Shown here one piece after another: positions 1 through 8,449 of a DNA stretch of 64,000 nucleotides. Below the pieces are notes generated by a model, which saw only the letters and a program-made list of their open reading frames with translations, had not been told where the DNA came from and did not search any database. The DNA is from CALDTK01 sp965215215 (GTDB taxonomy: Bacteria > Bacteroidota > Bacteroidia > Chitinophagales > Saprospiraceae): assembly GCA_965215215.1 (NCBI GenBank), contig OZ244043.1:2728001-2792000 (forward strand), read 5' to 3'. Both the position numbers and the translations under genes were made by a program. Each line of letters begins with the position of its first letter. The stretch's first letter is position 1.

Positions 1-3000
1 ACGGGAAGTGGGTATCCGCGGTAGCCAGGGGCTATTTCCACCACCGCGCCGGATACGACGAAACAGGTGTCAACACGTTACTCGATTTCAATCGGGAAAA
101 TGAGTTAGCCGCTCGACAGTCCACCCCGAACCTCGCCCTGGCGAATGCCACCCCCGATGTATTTAGTCTAACTGGCCAGGGCACAGGTGGGCAGTATCTT
201 CCGATGCGATCGGCGCCAGTCCTGGTTACCGATGCGCGCTCCACCTCCCGAGTCATCGGTGGCGGGGCCGGAGTTCAAATCGACCCGGGGGGATTAGGTT
301 TGGTCGGTGGTGATTTGAGCGGGAACTGGTCGATTGCGAAGACGAAGTATCCCGATTCTCGTCTAACCGACGCTATCAATGCCGCCCAACTTCCCGTAAC
401 TCCGCTGAATCGATTGAGCGAGCCGGTCTACTTCAAGGCCGCGGGGGAGTTAACCGCCGGCACCAAGAGTTCCTCGGAGCTTACCCGGTACCAGCTTTCG
501 GGAGAGGATGAGCCGGTATCCGTCCGGTTTGACGGTAACCAATCGCAAAATCTTCCGGCCCCACTCGCGATTGAACAGGGCCAGACTAGCGGGCGGGTGT
601 TCGGTACTTCCGGGAGCCTCAACGACTTCGCTAACTACGCCGGGATAGGGCGCGAGAAACGTGCACAGTCGGTGCTCGCACTCACGACTGCGGACCTATA
701 CGGTCCGGGGAGCGTCTTTAGCTCGACTCCGTTACTCCCCGAATTCCGAACGCGATTTTACGATGCTGTCAACCTAGCGATTATCGAACCTGGTGCGCTA
801 ACGAAATCCGTGGCACCTACGAACGGACGCTCGGCCGTGCTGGGCGACGATCAGCGTTCCGAAGACTACGTCGTCGGATTTATCGCGACAAATCAGAGCG
901 GCCTACGCTACAACTACGGCATCCCGCTTTGGAACACCTTCCAACTCGAAGCAGCGTACTCCGTGCCGGTAAACGCCACCGCCTGTGGGAACGTCAGTGT
1001 ACCACCCATTACTAGCGGAGATTACACCGACATAGACGTATCGGGTACGAATGAGCAGTACAAGAACTTCGTAAAGACCCCGCCTTTCGTCCACACCTAC
1101 CTTCTTTCCAACGTCTTAGGCCCCGACTACATCGACCTCACCAACAATGGGGTCACGCCGGACGATTCGGGTTACTGGGTCAACTTTAGGTACGCGGCAA
1201 CTTCCTTCGGCCGGGACAATCTCTATCGTTGGCGAGCCCCGTACACGGGGGCTCGGTACATCCCCGGACTCGCGAGCAACCCCGACGACGACAAGGCGAG
1301 CTTCATGTACGGCGAACGCGAGCAGGCGGTGCTGGCGGAGGCGAGTACCAGCACTCACGTCGCCCGCTTTTTCTCCCGTGCGGGAGCCGGATCAGATGCA
1401 GGGGGCGGCGGCCGTACCGACGGACTCGGCGCCTCGGGGATCGTCGCGAACGATCCGAGTACCAGTGCCGCGGACGGCCAGGGTTCTTACCGCTTGGATA
1501 GCATCGAGCTTTACTCCAGGACCGGTCTCGACATGGGTGAACCCCCCATCCAAACGGTCGTCTTCGAGTACGAGCGCACCGGACTTACCCTCGAATCGCC
1601 CAATGCACCGGACGGTAAGCTTACGCTAAAACGCGTTTACACTACCTACAAGCGTAACCAGCGAGGCAGGACTACGCCCTATGAGTTCGATTACATAGCC
1701 ACGACTGCCGCGGGACTGGACGCGCGCTCCGGCCGTTCGGCGGCGGGCTACGCGGAGTACGGCGACTATACCGAATCCGGCCAGGACCGGTGGGGAGGCA
1801 GCATTCTCCGTCCGGACGATACAGGGGACTACGACTACTGCTACTCCGGGAAAGATCCGTACGCGGTGCAATCGATCGACCGTATTGCGTCCATGTACAA
1901 CGGGGCGGCGAACGTGCCGGCCGGCTACAGTGTGTCCGCCGAAACCGATGCGGCGGCTTCGGTCTGGAATTTAAACCGGGTGACGCTTCCCTCGGGTGCG
2001 AGTCTCGACGTCCACTACGAGAGCGACGATTACGCCTACGTGCAAGACCGGCAGGCCCTACAGATGATCCCCATCGCCGGCATCGGAACCCCCGGTAGCG
2101 CATCGGTGCCGACGGGTGCCCAGTCCGGAGAAGACGTGAGGATCTACTTCGATCTCGAGCGAGACCGGCGCGGGGAAACACTCGGCCCCACTGATCCCCG
2201 GGCATCGGTAGTAAACTACCTAAACGGACTGCACGGCGTCGCATCTGGACAGGACCCCATCGGCGCTCAGCTACTCTTCAAGCTAGAAAGTAGCTTGGGC
2301 GGAGACGGTAAAAGCTACGACCCGGTTACGGGGTACGCGACCATCTCCGGTTACGGGGTCACCCCAGACGGGAGCCAGGGCTACGTAACGCTCAACACTG
2401 TAGCGCTCGGTAAGGCGGGCAAGCAGAAGAGCTACCATCCGTTTGCCGCGGCGGCCTGGCAATACGCTAAGGCAAACTACCCGAGTGCCGTAATCGGCAA
2501 TGACTTCATGGGGGCAACCCGTACCGACGTCCCCGCGATGATTAAGCGCTTCGCCGGATCGATCCTGGACATCAGCAGCATATTTCGGAACTACTACGTC
2601 CACGCCTCCAAGAAAGGACTGGGCAGTTCGGTAGACTTGCGGCGTAGCTACTTAAGACTTGCCTCCCCGGACGGAAGCAAGTACGGCGGTGGCACGCGGG
2701 TCGCCGCCATCGTCGTCCACGACAATTGGGACCACAGTACCGACTTACCGGCAAGTTCACCGGACGCCGCCGCAGTACCGGTCGTGTATGGCCAGGTCTA
2801 CGACTACACTACGTTGCGCAACGGGGAGCGTATCTCGAGTGGGGTAGCGACCAACGAACCGGCCATCGGCTACGAGGAGTGTGCGCTTCAGTACCTCAAA
2901 TCCGACATCGTCGAGGAGGCGATCTTCCGCAGCGACCAACGCTACACCGTGGAGTTTCCACTCAACCGCAGCGTACTTCCGGGCGCCTCGGTCGGCTACG

Positions 3001-6000
3001 GCGAAGTTACGGTCCGCTCCCTGGCGGGGGCGGCACAGCAGCTGCTTTCCGAGGGGCAGGAATTGCCGAGTTACCTCCAGTCGTTCAGTAGGTTCGACGG
3101 GAGTGATTACGCCACGAGCGGAGAAACGCAGCACGACTTTTACACCGCACGTGATTTTCCGGTGATCTCTCGCGAGACTCAAATTCAGAAGAGTACGCCG
3201 GCGCAAACGGTCGCCAAAACTATCTTTTTCAATAAAACAGATTTAAGCTTTACTGCGTCGCAAGGTTATTCTACCGTCCTCAACGACATGCACGGCCGGC
3301 CCCGGAGCTCTACGCACTACGGGCTCACCCCGCTCGGGAGGCGTGGGGTGCAGGTCAATCAAACAACCTACAACTACCACGCGCGCCCGGTAAGTCACGA
3401 CGTAGCCGGAGTAGCCAGCGAGGCGCTCGAGGTTACCTCCGAGGTTCCTACCGTCGAATTTCCCGAGGACGGGAAACCACGGATCGGCGAGACTCAGACG
3501 CTCGGGGTCAGCGAACAGGTTACGTGGGACGCGCGACGTAGCGAATTGGATGCCGGCACGGCAACACTGGAAACCAACGGCTGGCTCGTGTTCCTCTTCC
3601 CCGGAGCGATTGTCTCCCCGTCCGGTTCCGCCGAGGTGGGCAACACGAATACCGCCGTCTCGAATAAGGTCATCCGGAAAACCGGCATCCTGGCGAGCGT
3701 CGACGTAACCGATGGCCAGTCGCGTCAGCGTACGGAGAACCTAGCTTACGACCCGTTAACCGGTCAGGCCGTGTTGACGAGTGTCTCGAACTCCTACGAC
3801 GACCCCGTCTACGCACTCGATATCCCCGCACACCCTTACTACGAGGGGATGGGGGCTGCCTACGCGAATGCCGGCGTCAGGTGTGTGCTCGACGTAGATC
3901 CCGAACCGCTCGAAGACTGTGACCTGTTTTCCGCAAAGGTGGCCAACGTGCCGGGTAGCGGTAGATCGGACGCGGCTTCCACGCTGTTTCGCGTAGGTGA
4001 CGAGGTGCTGGTTTCGAGCGTGGCGACAAACCAAATAACGAGAACGATTCCGGGCTTGACGTTGACTGTAGCCGAAGTTTCGGACAGCGAGATCTCCTTG
4101 GAATCGTCGCTACCTCCGGACGAGACGTTTCCCGCATCGGCTACGGGTGTTTTAAAGGTCGCGGGGATTATTACCCGCCCGGGAGCCCGCAATCATCTTT
4201 CGACAAATGTGGGCAGCTTGCAGGCGCTTGCCGACCCGACGGCCGCCGCCCAGGAGTCTGGGTACGCAGATGTGTTGTCACTTTCGGCGAACACGTATAG
4301 CGATAATTGGGGAGGAATGCCTCCGGCCGTTACTGTAGACGATAATCCGGACCCCGGCCCCAAATCCTTCTGCTACGAAGAGAAGCATGAGATATTTACG
4401 TCTTCGAATACGCCGCAATCGATTGATTGTCAGAACGATGGGTACAAAGAAATAGTCGTCGCGTACAACTTGTCTACATCGGGATCGAGTCAGGCGTCAT
4501 TCGACGAAAATCGAATAAACGACGATCCGATAGTTATCGGTGAGCCACTAATTAACCCAGTGGTAGCGACTGTAGATAACGGTGCAGAGTATGCTGGTTT
4601 AGCCGTTATCCGAAAAAATATCAAGGAAGGCGAGTCATTGTACTACCAGGTCGTTTTTAGTCTGTACGATCGGGCGGGTAACCTGTGTGGTCAATATCGA
4701 GACGATGACAAGGATGGTCCACCCCCGCACGAATTCGTAAAGCGTGTCCCCGGTACGTCCTGCGAAGACGAGATTGAGCTACTGCCAGACGCTCCCCCGG
4801 ACCCCAACGATCCACCCGAACCTGATGATCCAGAAACGGGGTGCGATTTCTACGCTGATGGATTTCTAGATATATCCGGATGCGAGATCGGCACTACGGT
4901 AGACTGCCTCCCGTTCGCTAACCTTCTGTATAGATTCCCGGGCGCAGTCGAAAGGCAGGTGGTTATACCCGTTGGCCTCCCATATAAGGTGGATGCCGCA
5001 CCCAGTGGAACTGAAGTGTTTCTGGTCGTGGACAATAGTTGCGCTCTCGCTTGTCTCCCCCGCTCCGGCGCCTATCTGCTCGAACCAATTAGGAGCGGGG
5101 CCGGGGACTGCGAAGGAGGTGATGCCCGCGCCATTCAGTTTGCCGGGGGCAAACCCGTCCCCTTCAAACTCGCCGACAGCGATGAGAGCACGCTCATCTT
5201 CGGTGACCAACGACCTACGCTCGCCACCCAACTCAGCGCGAGAAGTTTTGCCGCATCCTCGAGCGCGAATGCCGGTGCTCCCACCTCCCGTGCCTACGGC
5301 TACGGCGCGAAGGGCATCTGGCGACCCCACCAGTCGTTTACGTACGTCGCCGACCGCACTCCTTTGGCGGATCAACCGGGGGACGAACCGATTGCCGTAA
5401 GCGGTAAGTTGGAGGCATTAGGCGTTTTTGCGGAAGCGGCAGACTCTAGCGTGGCCAACCAGTCGGTTGCCCCCTTCAATTACCTAGCACCCTTCTCCAA
5501 CATACAGCCCGGTACGAACGAAGGGTGGAGACTCACGAGCGAAGCCACCGCCTACGGCGACGCACTCGCCGACGGAGAGCCGACCGAAGAGCGCAGCGTC
5601 TTAGGGGTATACTCCTCGAGCCAGTACGGCTTCGAGGGCTACCTCCCGGAAGCCGTGGCCGCCAACGCACGCCAAAGTGAGATGGCGTTTGCGGGGTGGG
5701 AAGATCAGGGCAATATGGTTTTTTCCGAGCCGATCGGGAGGCTAGACTTCGGTACGCCGAGTCAGTCGTCCGACTACGAGTGGTCCGAAACCTATAATCT
5801 CGTTCGTAGCGCTTCCGGAACCGGTCAGTTCGTGTTCGACTACACGGACCGCACGGGCCGGCTCGCTCCCGAGCCGTACGCCGCGACGGTCTCCGTACGT
5901 AGTACCTCCGGCGCGCGCGCCGGTGAGAAATTTGCAGTTTACGTTCACGGACCCGCTGGCGCGAGACTACGCAAGTGTGAGTCCGTACACTTTCAGCGCA

Positions 6001-6023
6001 AATTCTCCTATCGCTTTCACTGA
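1..6023 (+). CDS. Giant RHS/SpvB-like surface protein, 5' partial, 3' end out of frame
   Basis: The reading frame is open from base 3, with no stop or convincing start before it, so the gene begins left of the window; about 2,000 codons are visible. The protein resembles the very large extracellular proteins of Bacteroidota that end in RHS repeat cores: long beta-rich stretches and repeated Y/D/G blocks, for example K-L-T-L-K-R-V-Y near base 1620 followed by P-Y-E-F-D-Y, which recalls SpvB/RHS proteins. It has several Cys pairs and a Pro/Asp-rich linker near base 4790. The last 35 or so codons (from about 5920) are read in the wrong frame: the frame used by 5923-6726 gives a clear RHS core there. 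This gene therefore looks cut off, and its natural tip is lost or frameshifted. The role is inferred: a secreted or surface polymorphic-toxin carrier. Confidence 0.7.
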   Translation, partial: GKWVSAVARGYFHHRAGYDETGVNTLLDFNRENELAARQSTPNLALANATPDVFSLTGQGTGGQYLPMRSAPVLVTDARSTSRVIGGGAGVQIDPGGLGLVGGDLSGNWSIAKTKYPDSRLTDAINAAQLPVTPLNRLSEPVYFKAAGELTAGTKSSSELTRYQLSGEDEPVSVRFDGNQSQNLPAPLAIEQGQTSGRVFGTSGSLNDFANYAGIGREKRAQSVLALTTADLYGPGSVFSSTPLLPEFRTRFYDAVNLAIIEPGALTKSVAPTNGRSAVLGDDQRSEDYVVGFIATNQSGLRYNYGIPLWNTFQLEAAYSVPVNATACGNVSVPPITSGDYTDIDVSGTNEQYKNFVKTPPFVHTYLLSNVLGPDYIDLTNNGVTPDDSGYWVNFRYAATSFGRDNLYRWRAPYTGARYIPGLASNPDDDKASFMYGEREQAVLAEASTSTHVARFFSRAGAGSDAGGGGRTDGLGASGIVANDPSTSAADGQGSYRLDSIELYSRTGLDMGEPPIQTVVFEYERTGLTLESPNAPDGKLTLKRVYTTYKRNQRGRTTPYEFDYIATTAAGLDARSGRSAAGYAEYGDYTESGQDRWGGSILRPDDTGDYDYCYSGKDPYAVQSIDRIASMYNGAANVPAGYSVSAETDAAASVWNLNRVTLPSGASLDVHYESDDYAYVQDRQALQMIPIAGIGTPGSASVPTGAQSGEDVRIYFDLERDRRGETLGPTDPRASVVNYLNGLHGVASGQDPIGAQLLFKLESSLGGDGKSYDPVTGYATISGYGVTPDGSQGYVTLNTVALGKAGKQKSYHPFAAAAWQYAKANYPSAVIGNDFMGATRTDVPAMIKRFAGSILDISSIFRNYYVHASKKGLGSSVDLRRSYLRLASPDGSKYGGGTRVAAIVVHDNWDHSTDLPASSPDAAAVPVVYGQVYDYTTLRNGERISSGVATNEPAIGYEECALQYLKSDIVEEAIFRSDQRYTVEFPLNRSVLPGASVGYGEVTVRSLAGAAQQLLSEGQELPSYLQSFSRFDGSDYATSGETQHDFYTARDFPVISRETQIQKSTPAQTVAKTIFFNKTDLSFTASQGYSTVLNDMHGRPRSSTHYGLTPLGRRGVQVNQTTYNYHARPVSHDVAGVASEALEVTSEVPTVEFPEDGKPRIGETQTLGVSEQVTWDARRSELDAGTATLETNGWLVFLFPGAIVSPSGSAEVGNTNTAVSNKVIRKTGILASVDVTDGQSRQRTENLAYDPLTGQAVLTSVSNSYDDPVYALDIPAHPYYEGMGAAYANAGVRCVLDVDPEPLEDCDLFSAKVANVPGSGRSDAASTLFRVGDEVLVSSVATNQITRTIPGLTLTVAEVSDSEISLESSLPPDETFPASATGVLKVAGIITRPGARNHLSTNVGSLQALADPTAAAQESGYADVLSLSANTYSDNWGGMPPAVTVDDNPDPGPKSFCYEEKHEIFTSSNTPQSIDCQNDGYKEIVVAYNLSTSGSSQASFDENRINDDPIVIGEPLINPVVATVDNGAEYAGLAVIRKNIKEGESLYYQVVFSLYDRAGNLCGQYRDDDKDGPPPHEFVKRVPGTSCEDEIELLPDAPPDPNDPPEPDDPETGCDFYADGFLDISGCEIGTTVDCLPFANLLYRFPGAVERQVVIPVGLPYKVDAAPSGTEVFLVVDNSCALACLPRSGAYLLEPIRSGAGDCEGGDARAIQFAGGKPVPFKLADSDESTLIFGDQRPTLATQLSARSFAASSSANAGAPTSRAYGYGAKGIWRPHQSFTYVADRTPLADQPGDEPIAVSGKLEALGVFAEAADSSVANQSVAPFNYLAPFSNIQPGTNEGWRLTSEATAYGDALADGEPTEERSVLGVYSSSQYGFEGYLPEAVAANARQSEMAFAGWEDQGNMVFSEPIGRLDFGTPSQSSDYEWSETYNLVRSASGTGQFVFDYTDRTGRLAPEPYAATVSVRSTSGARAGEKFAVYVHGPAGARLRKCESVHFQRKFSYRFH

Positions 6024-6726
6024 TCACCTTGGGCTTTCGCCTCGGATGTCTATCACTGATCCACCGATTCTAGGACCTCCAATTGCCCCGATGATTTACA
6101 TGCAACAGGCGTGGAATTGGTTGACTGGAAAAGTAGACGATGCAAATACCGCTTCAGTCGGGATGGTCAATGCCTTTGAACACCTTACGAAAGTTGATGC
6201 CACGTTCGTGCAACGGAGCTCAATCTATGCTTCAAACTATGTCGATGAGTTTGGAGACCTTGTATCGCAGAACGATGTAGCTGTTCTGGTTGACGGAGCG
6301 CACTTGAGCGGTGAACAGGCTTCCCTTGGCGATAAAGTTCTAGCCGGGGTATTTGTGCTTCTGCCTATAAGCGGATCAAAGGTCAAGTTGTTGAGTGGAG
6401 CGGGAGGCGAAGTCCTTCAGCGATATGTAAGTAAGTTTAAGAACCAGACTAGCGCGCTAGATCAGAAGCATATAACTGCCGCGATCGGCGATATTCAAGG
6501 GAACCCGATTGTAATTAACGGTAGAACGTACGACCACCTTGACGAGGTGTCGAATGCACTCAGAGGGTTAGGGAAGAAGCTAGATGAACTGAATGTGGAC
6601 ATCGAGAAAGGGGCTTTCTCGGGAGAGGTTCTAGAGTCTGCGAAAGGATTGCGAACTTCGCTTCAAAAGCAGAAGGATCAGGTTACTGATGTTCTGAATC
6701 GAACTAAAGCTGAAGAAGGTAGATGA
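5923..6726 (+). CDS. RHS core end plus C-terminal toxin-like tip (tip 1)
   Basis: The frame opens with a truncated RHS core, T-D-P-L-A-R-D-Y ... S-P-Y-T-F-S-A-N-S-P-I-A-F-T-D-H-L-G-L, after which sequences normally diverge into a variable toxin tip. The tip (about residues 40-267) ends with a region containing I-N-G-R-T-Y-D-H-L-D-E-V and A-L-R-G-L, which resembles the polymorphic toxin type 28 domain (predicted nuclease); that assignment is from memory and moderate. It overlaps the end of the giant gene by 101 bases in another frame, so ATG 5923 is only the first Met and the true protein would need a frameshift repair. Its stop overlaps the next gene by ATGA, the usual toxin-immunity coupling. 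Confidence 0.6.
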   Translation: MRNLQFTFTDPLARDYASVSPYTFSANSPIAFTDHLGLSPRMSITDPPILGPPIAPMIYMQQAWNWLTGKVDDANTASVGMVNAFEHLTKVDATFVQRSSIYASNYVDEFGDLVSQNDVAVLVDGAHLSGEQASLGDKVLAGVFVLLPISGSKVKLLSGAGGEVLQRYVSKFKNQTSALDQKHITAAIGDIQGNPIVINGRTYDHLDEVSNALRGLGKKLDELNVDIEKGAFSGEVLESAKGLRTSLQKQKDQVTDVLNRTKAEEGR

Positions 6727-7235
6727 TGATTGACGAGATAACTGCGGCGATTGAGGAAGGTGACGAGGATGCAGCGTACAGGTTGATCAAATCGTCCGCT
6801 AAGACAGATGGGGCCACTAAAGATATCGATTTTTATGAAAGAATGCTCTCCTCTGAGTATGACATGGTCAAGGCGGGGGCATTGCACGCTCTCCTGTTCG
6901 CGCTTAAATTAGACAAGCGTAGTTATCTAGAGGCCGCAGTTAAGTATTCGCTAGACGAAAGCGTGGAGTACGAGTTGAGGCAAGAGGCAATCTCGGGTAT
7001 AGGGCAGGCGTATATGGGCACGCGTAATAGAGAGGCCTTAGAATGTACTTCTAGCTTGAAGTCTGATCCAGATAGCGATGTGGCTGCCTTGGCGTTTAAA
7101 TCAATGCTGATGATCGTCGGATTAAGCTCGGTAGATATATTCAAGAGGGTCGGCTACTTAGATAAAGTGAACGATGACGTTAGATCTCACTTTAATTCAG
7201 AGATAAAAGAGGTGGAAATCTTGCTACAAGCTTAA
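6723..7235 (+). CDS. Probable immunity protein, helical (HEAT-like)
   Basis: The 170-residue product is wholly alpha-helical in character, with repeated pairs such as D-M-V-K-A-G-A-L-H-A-L-L and E-L-R-Q-E-A-I-S-G-I-G spaced like HEAT/Armadillo repeats. It has no signal peptide and no membrane segment, so it should act in the cytoplasm. The ATG overlaps the stop of the toxin-like tip by four bases. Position, size and lower GC than the flanking chromosome all fit a cognate immunity protein that binds the tip 1 toxin. The family itself was not recognised; the immunity role rests on context. Confidence 0.6.
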   Translation: MMIDEITAAIEEGDEDAAYRLIKSSAKTDGATKDIDFYERMLSSEYDMVKAGALHALLFALKLDKRSYLEAAVKYSLDESVEYELRQEAISGIGQAYMGTRNREALECTSSLKSDPDSDVAALAFKSMLMIVGLSSVDIFKRVGYLDKVNDDVRSHFNSEIKEVEILLQA

Positions 7236-7352
7236 AAGTGTGTTCCCGTAGGTCTTACTAAACAGGAACGATTCAGGCTCTTGATAGACCTTGACAGTAC
7301 GCGAGAGTCTGATATTGAATGTGACGAAGGAAACCAAGTATATAGAAAATAG
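7236..7352 (+). other. In-frame open tail after the immunity stop (possible remnant)
   Basis: After the TAA at 7233-7235 the same frame stays open for 38 codons (ending T-R-E-S-D-I-E-C-D-E-G-N-Q-V-Y-R-K) to a TAG at 7350. It has no own start codon near its beginning. It may be the relic of a longer immunity gene or of a second, lost gene; chance is also possible at this length. Confidence 0.25.
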
Positions 7353-7381
7353 TATCTTTGAGGTATAAAATCTAAGATATT

Positions 7382-7786
7382 ATGAGTTACTCCTTAGTTA
7401 TTGACTACGCTTACCCCCTGAAAAGGGATAAGCCTACTCTTCGTGGACCTCGCCTCGAGATGCGCCGACTGACGCCCAAAGGGTATAACGAATCCGATCT
7501 CGATGATATGGGCCTTCCTCCCGTCGTGTACGTACAATTAACTCGCGATCCCTCAACCGGCAAAGAGGTTGAATCTTTCTACAGCGTACCGAACGGTGGC
7601 AGGGAGTTGTTTTATTGGTCTCCTGCAACCCAGCCAGCCCTCAACAACGATTGGGCTCCAGCGGAAAATGGGCCTTTGTTCCAGTACTCGATTGGTCCCG
7701 GGGGTCAACGACGGGATGGTCGGATCGCGAAGATCGTTGACGAGGGCGTTCCCAAGCGTCTACGCATAGCGATGGTATCTCTTTAA
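7382..7786 (+). CDS. Hypothetical protein, 134 aa
   Basis: ATG 7382 opens a complete frame with normal amino-acid composition: charged N-terminus, P-P-V-V-Y-V-Q-L core, and a C-terminal K-R-L-R-I-A-M-V-S-L. There is no signal peptide, membrane segment or motif I recognise. It lies between the toxin/immunity pair and the left side of the integrative element, and its upstream 150 bases are AT-rich, so a promoter of its own is plausible. It could be a second immunity gene or the last gene of the RHS locus before the insertion; function unknown. Confidence 0.5.
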   Translation: MSYSLVIDYAYPLKRDKPTLRGPRLEMRRLTPKGYNESDLDDMGLPPVVYVQLTRDPSTGKEVESFYSVPNGGRELFYWSPATQPALNNDWAPAENGPLFQYSIGPGGQRRDGRIAKIVDEGVPKRLRIAMVSL

Positions 7787-7921
7787 GTTGATGCTCAGGG
7801 CTTCGATGGGGTTTAAGCTAGCGGTGACTCGCTGCGAGTAGTGCGCGGTGTAGATATCACGATATGCCCGCCGGATACGGATGTCCCGTGTGGAGCTGGA
7901 CGTGGCTTACGCTGGCAACGG

Positions 7922-8299
7922 CTAGGCTCTGACGGCCTCCTCGATGTAGGAGCGGAGCTTGTGGCGGGAGACGAGGGCGTCGACCATGCGGAAGATGGCG
8001 GCCTGGTCGTCGTCGGGCAGCGACTCGATGAGTCGGGCGCGCTCGATGGTCCCGGCGGCGGCGCTGCGGGGTTCGGGGGGTACGGCGGCGGTGCGGGAGG
8101 CCGTGGCCCCGGCGATGATCTCGTCGACGGTGACCCCGAAGTGCTCGGCGAGGGTGGCGACCATGCGCACGGACGGCTCGCGGGTCCCACTCTCGACCTT
8201 GGAGTAGTTGGAGGGGTGGATCGCGAGGAGGGCGGCGACCTCTTTTTGGGTCGCGCCGCTGGCCTTGCGGAGGGCCTTGAGGTTATCGCCGAGGTGCAT
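7922..8299 (-). CDS. XRE-family transcriptional regulator of the integrative element
   Basis: The 125-residue protein starts at ATG 8299 (M-H-L-G-D-N-L-K-A-L-R-K). Residues 5-60 form a Cro/C1-type helix-turn-helix: A-T-Q-K-E-V-A-A-L-L is followed by the recognition-helix stretch P-S-N-Y-S-K-V-E-S-G-T-R-E-P-S, then a helical tail ending K-L-R-S-Y-I-E-E-A-V-R-A. The open frame continues far upstream only because it shadows the primase gene. It is divergent from the primase operon, with a large inverted repeat (8380-8437) in between that is a likely operator. A remnant of an equivalent C-terminus lies at 17412-17480. Confidence 0.85.
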   Translation of the reverse strand: MHLGDNLKALRKASGATQKEVAALLAIHPSNYSKVESGTREPSVRMVATLAEHFGVTVDEIIAGATASRTAAVPPEPRSAAAGTIERARLIESLPDDDQAAIFRMVDALVSRHKLRSYIEEAVRA

Positions 8300-8379
8300 G
8301 CGTGGAGCGGGGTGGTGGGTGGTTCCGAAAGGTAAGCGATAGCGGCAAGAAGTGCCTAGCGCGCAAGAAGCTTCGTGCC

Positions 8380-8437
8380 AAACTTGCAAGTATCGCACGT
8401 GAAGCTTACGTTCGTGACGTGCAATATCGGCAAGTTT
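8380..8437. promoter_or_regulatory. Large inverted repeat between XRE gene and primase (operator or origin candidate)
   Basis: Two 21-base arms, 8380-8400 and 8417-8437, are complementary at 17 of 21 positions; the outer eight (AAACTTGC/GCAAGTTT) and inner six (GCACGT/ACGTGC) match perfectly. The 16-base centre carries GAAGCTTAC. It ends 12 bases before ATG 8450. Two-fold symmetry and position suggest binding of the XRE regulator. It also argues that translation of the primase starts at 8450 rather than at the ATG at 8375, upstream of the repeat. Confidence 0.6.
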
Positions 8438-8449
8438 AACCCCGCGTTC

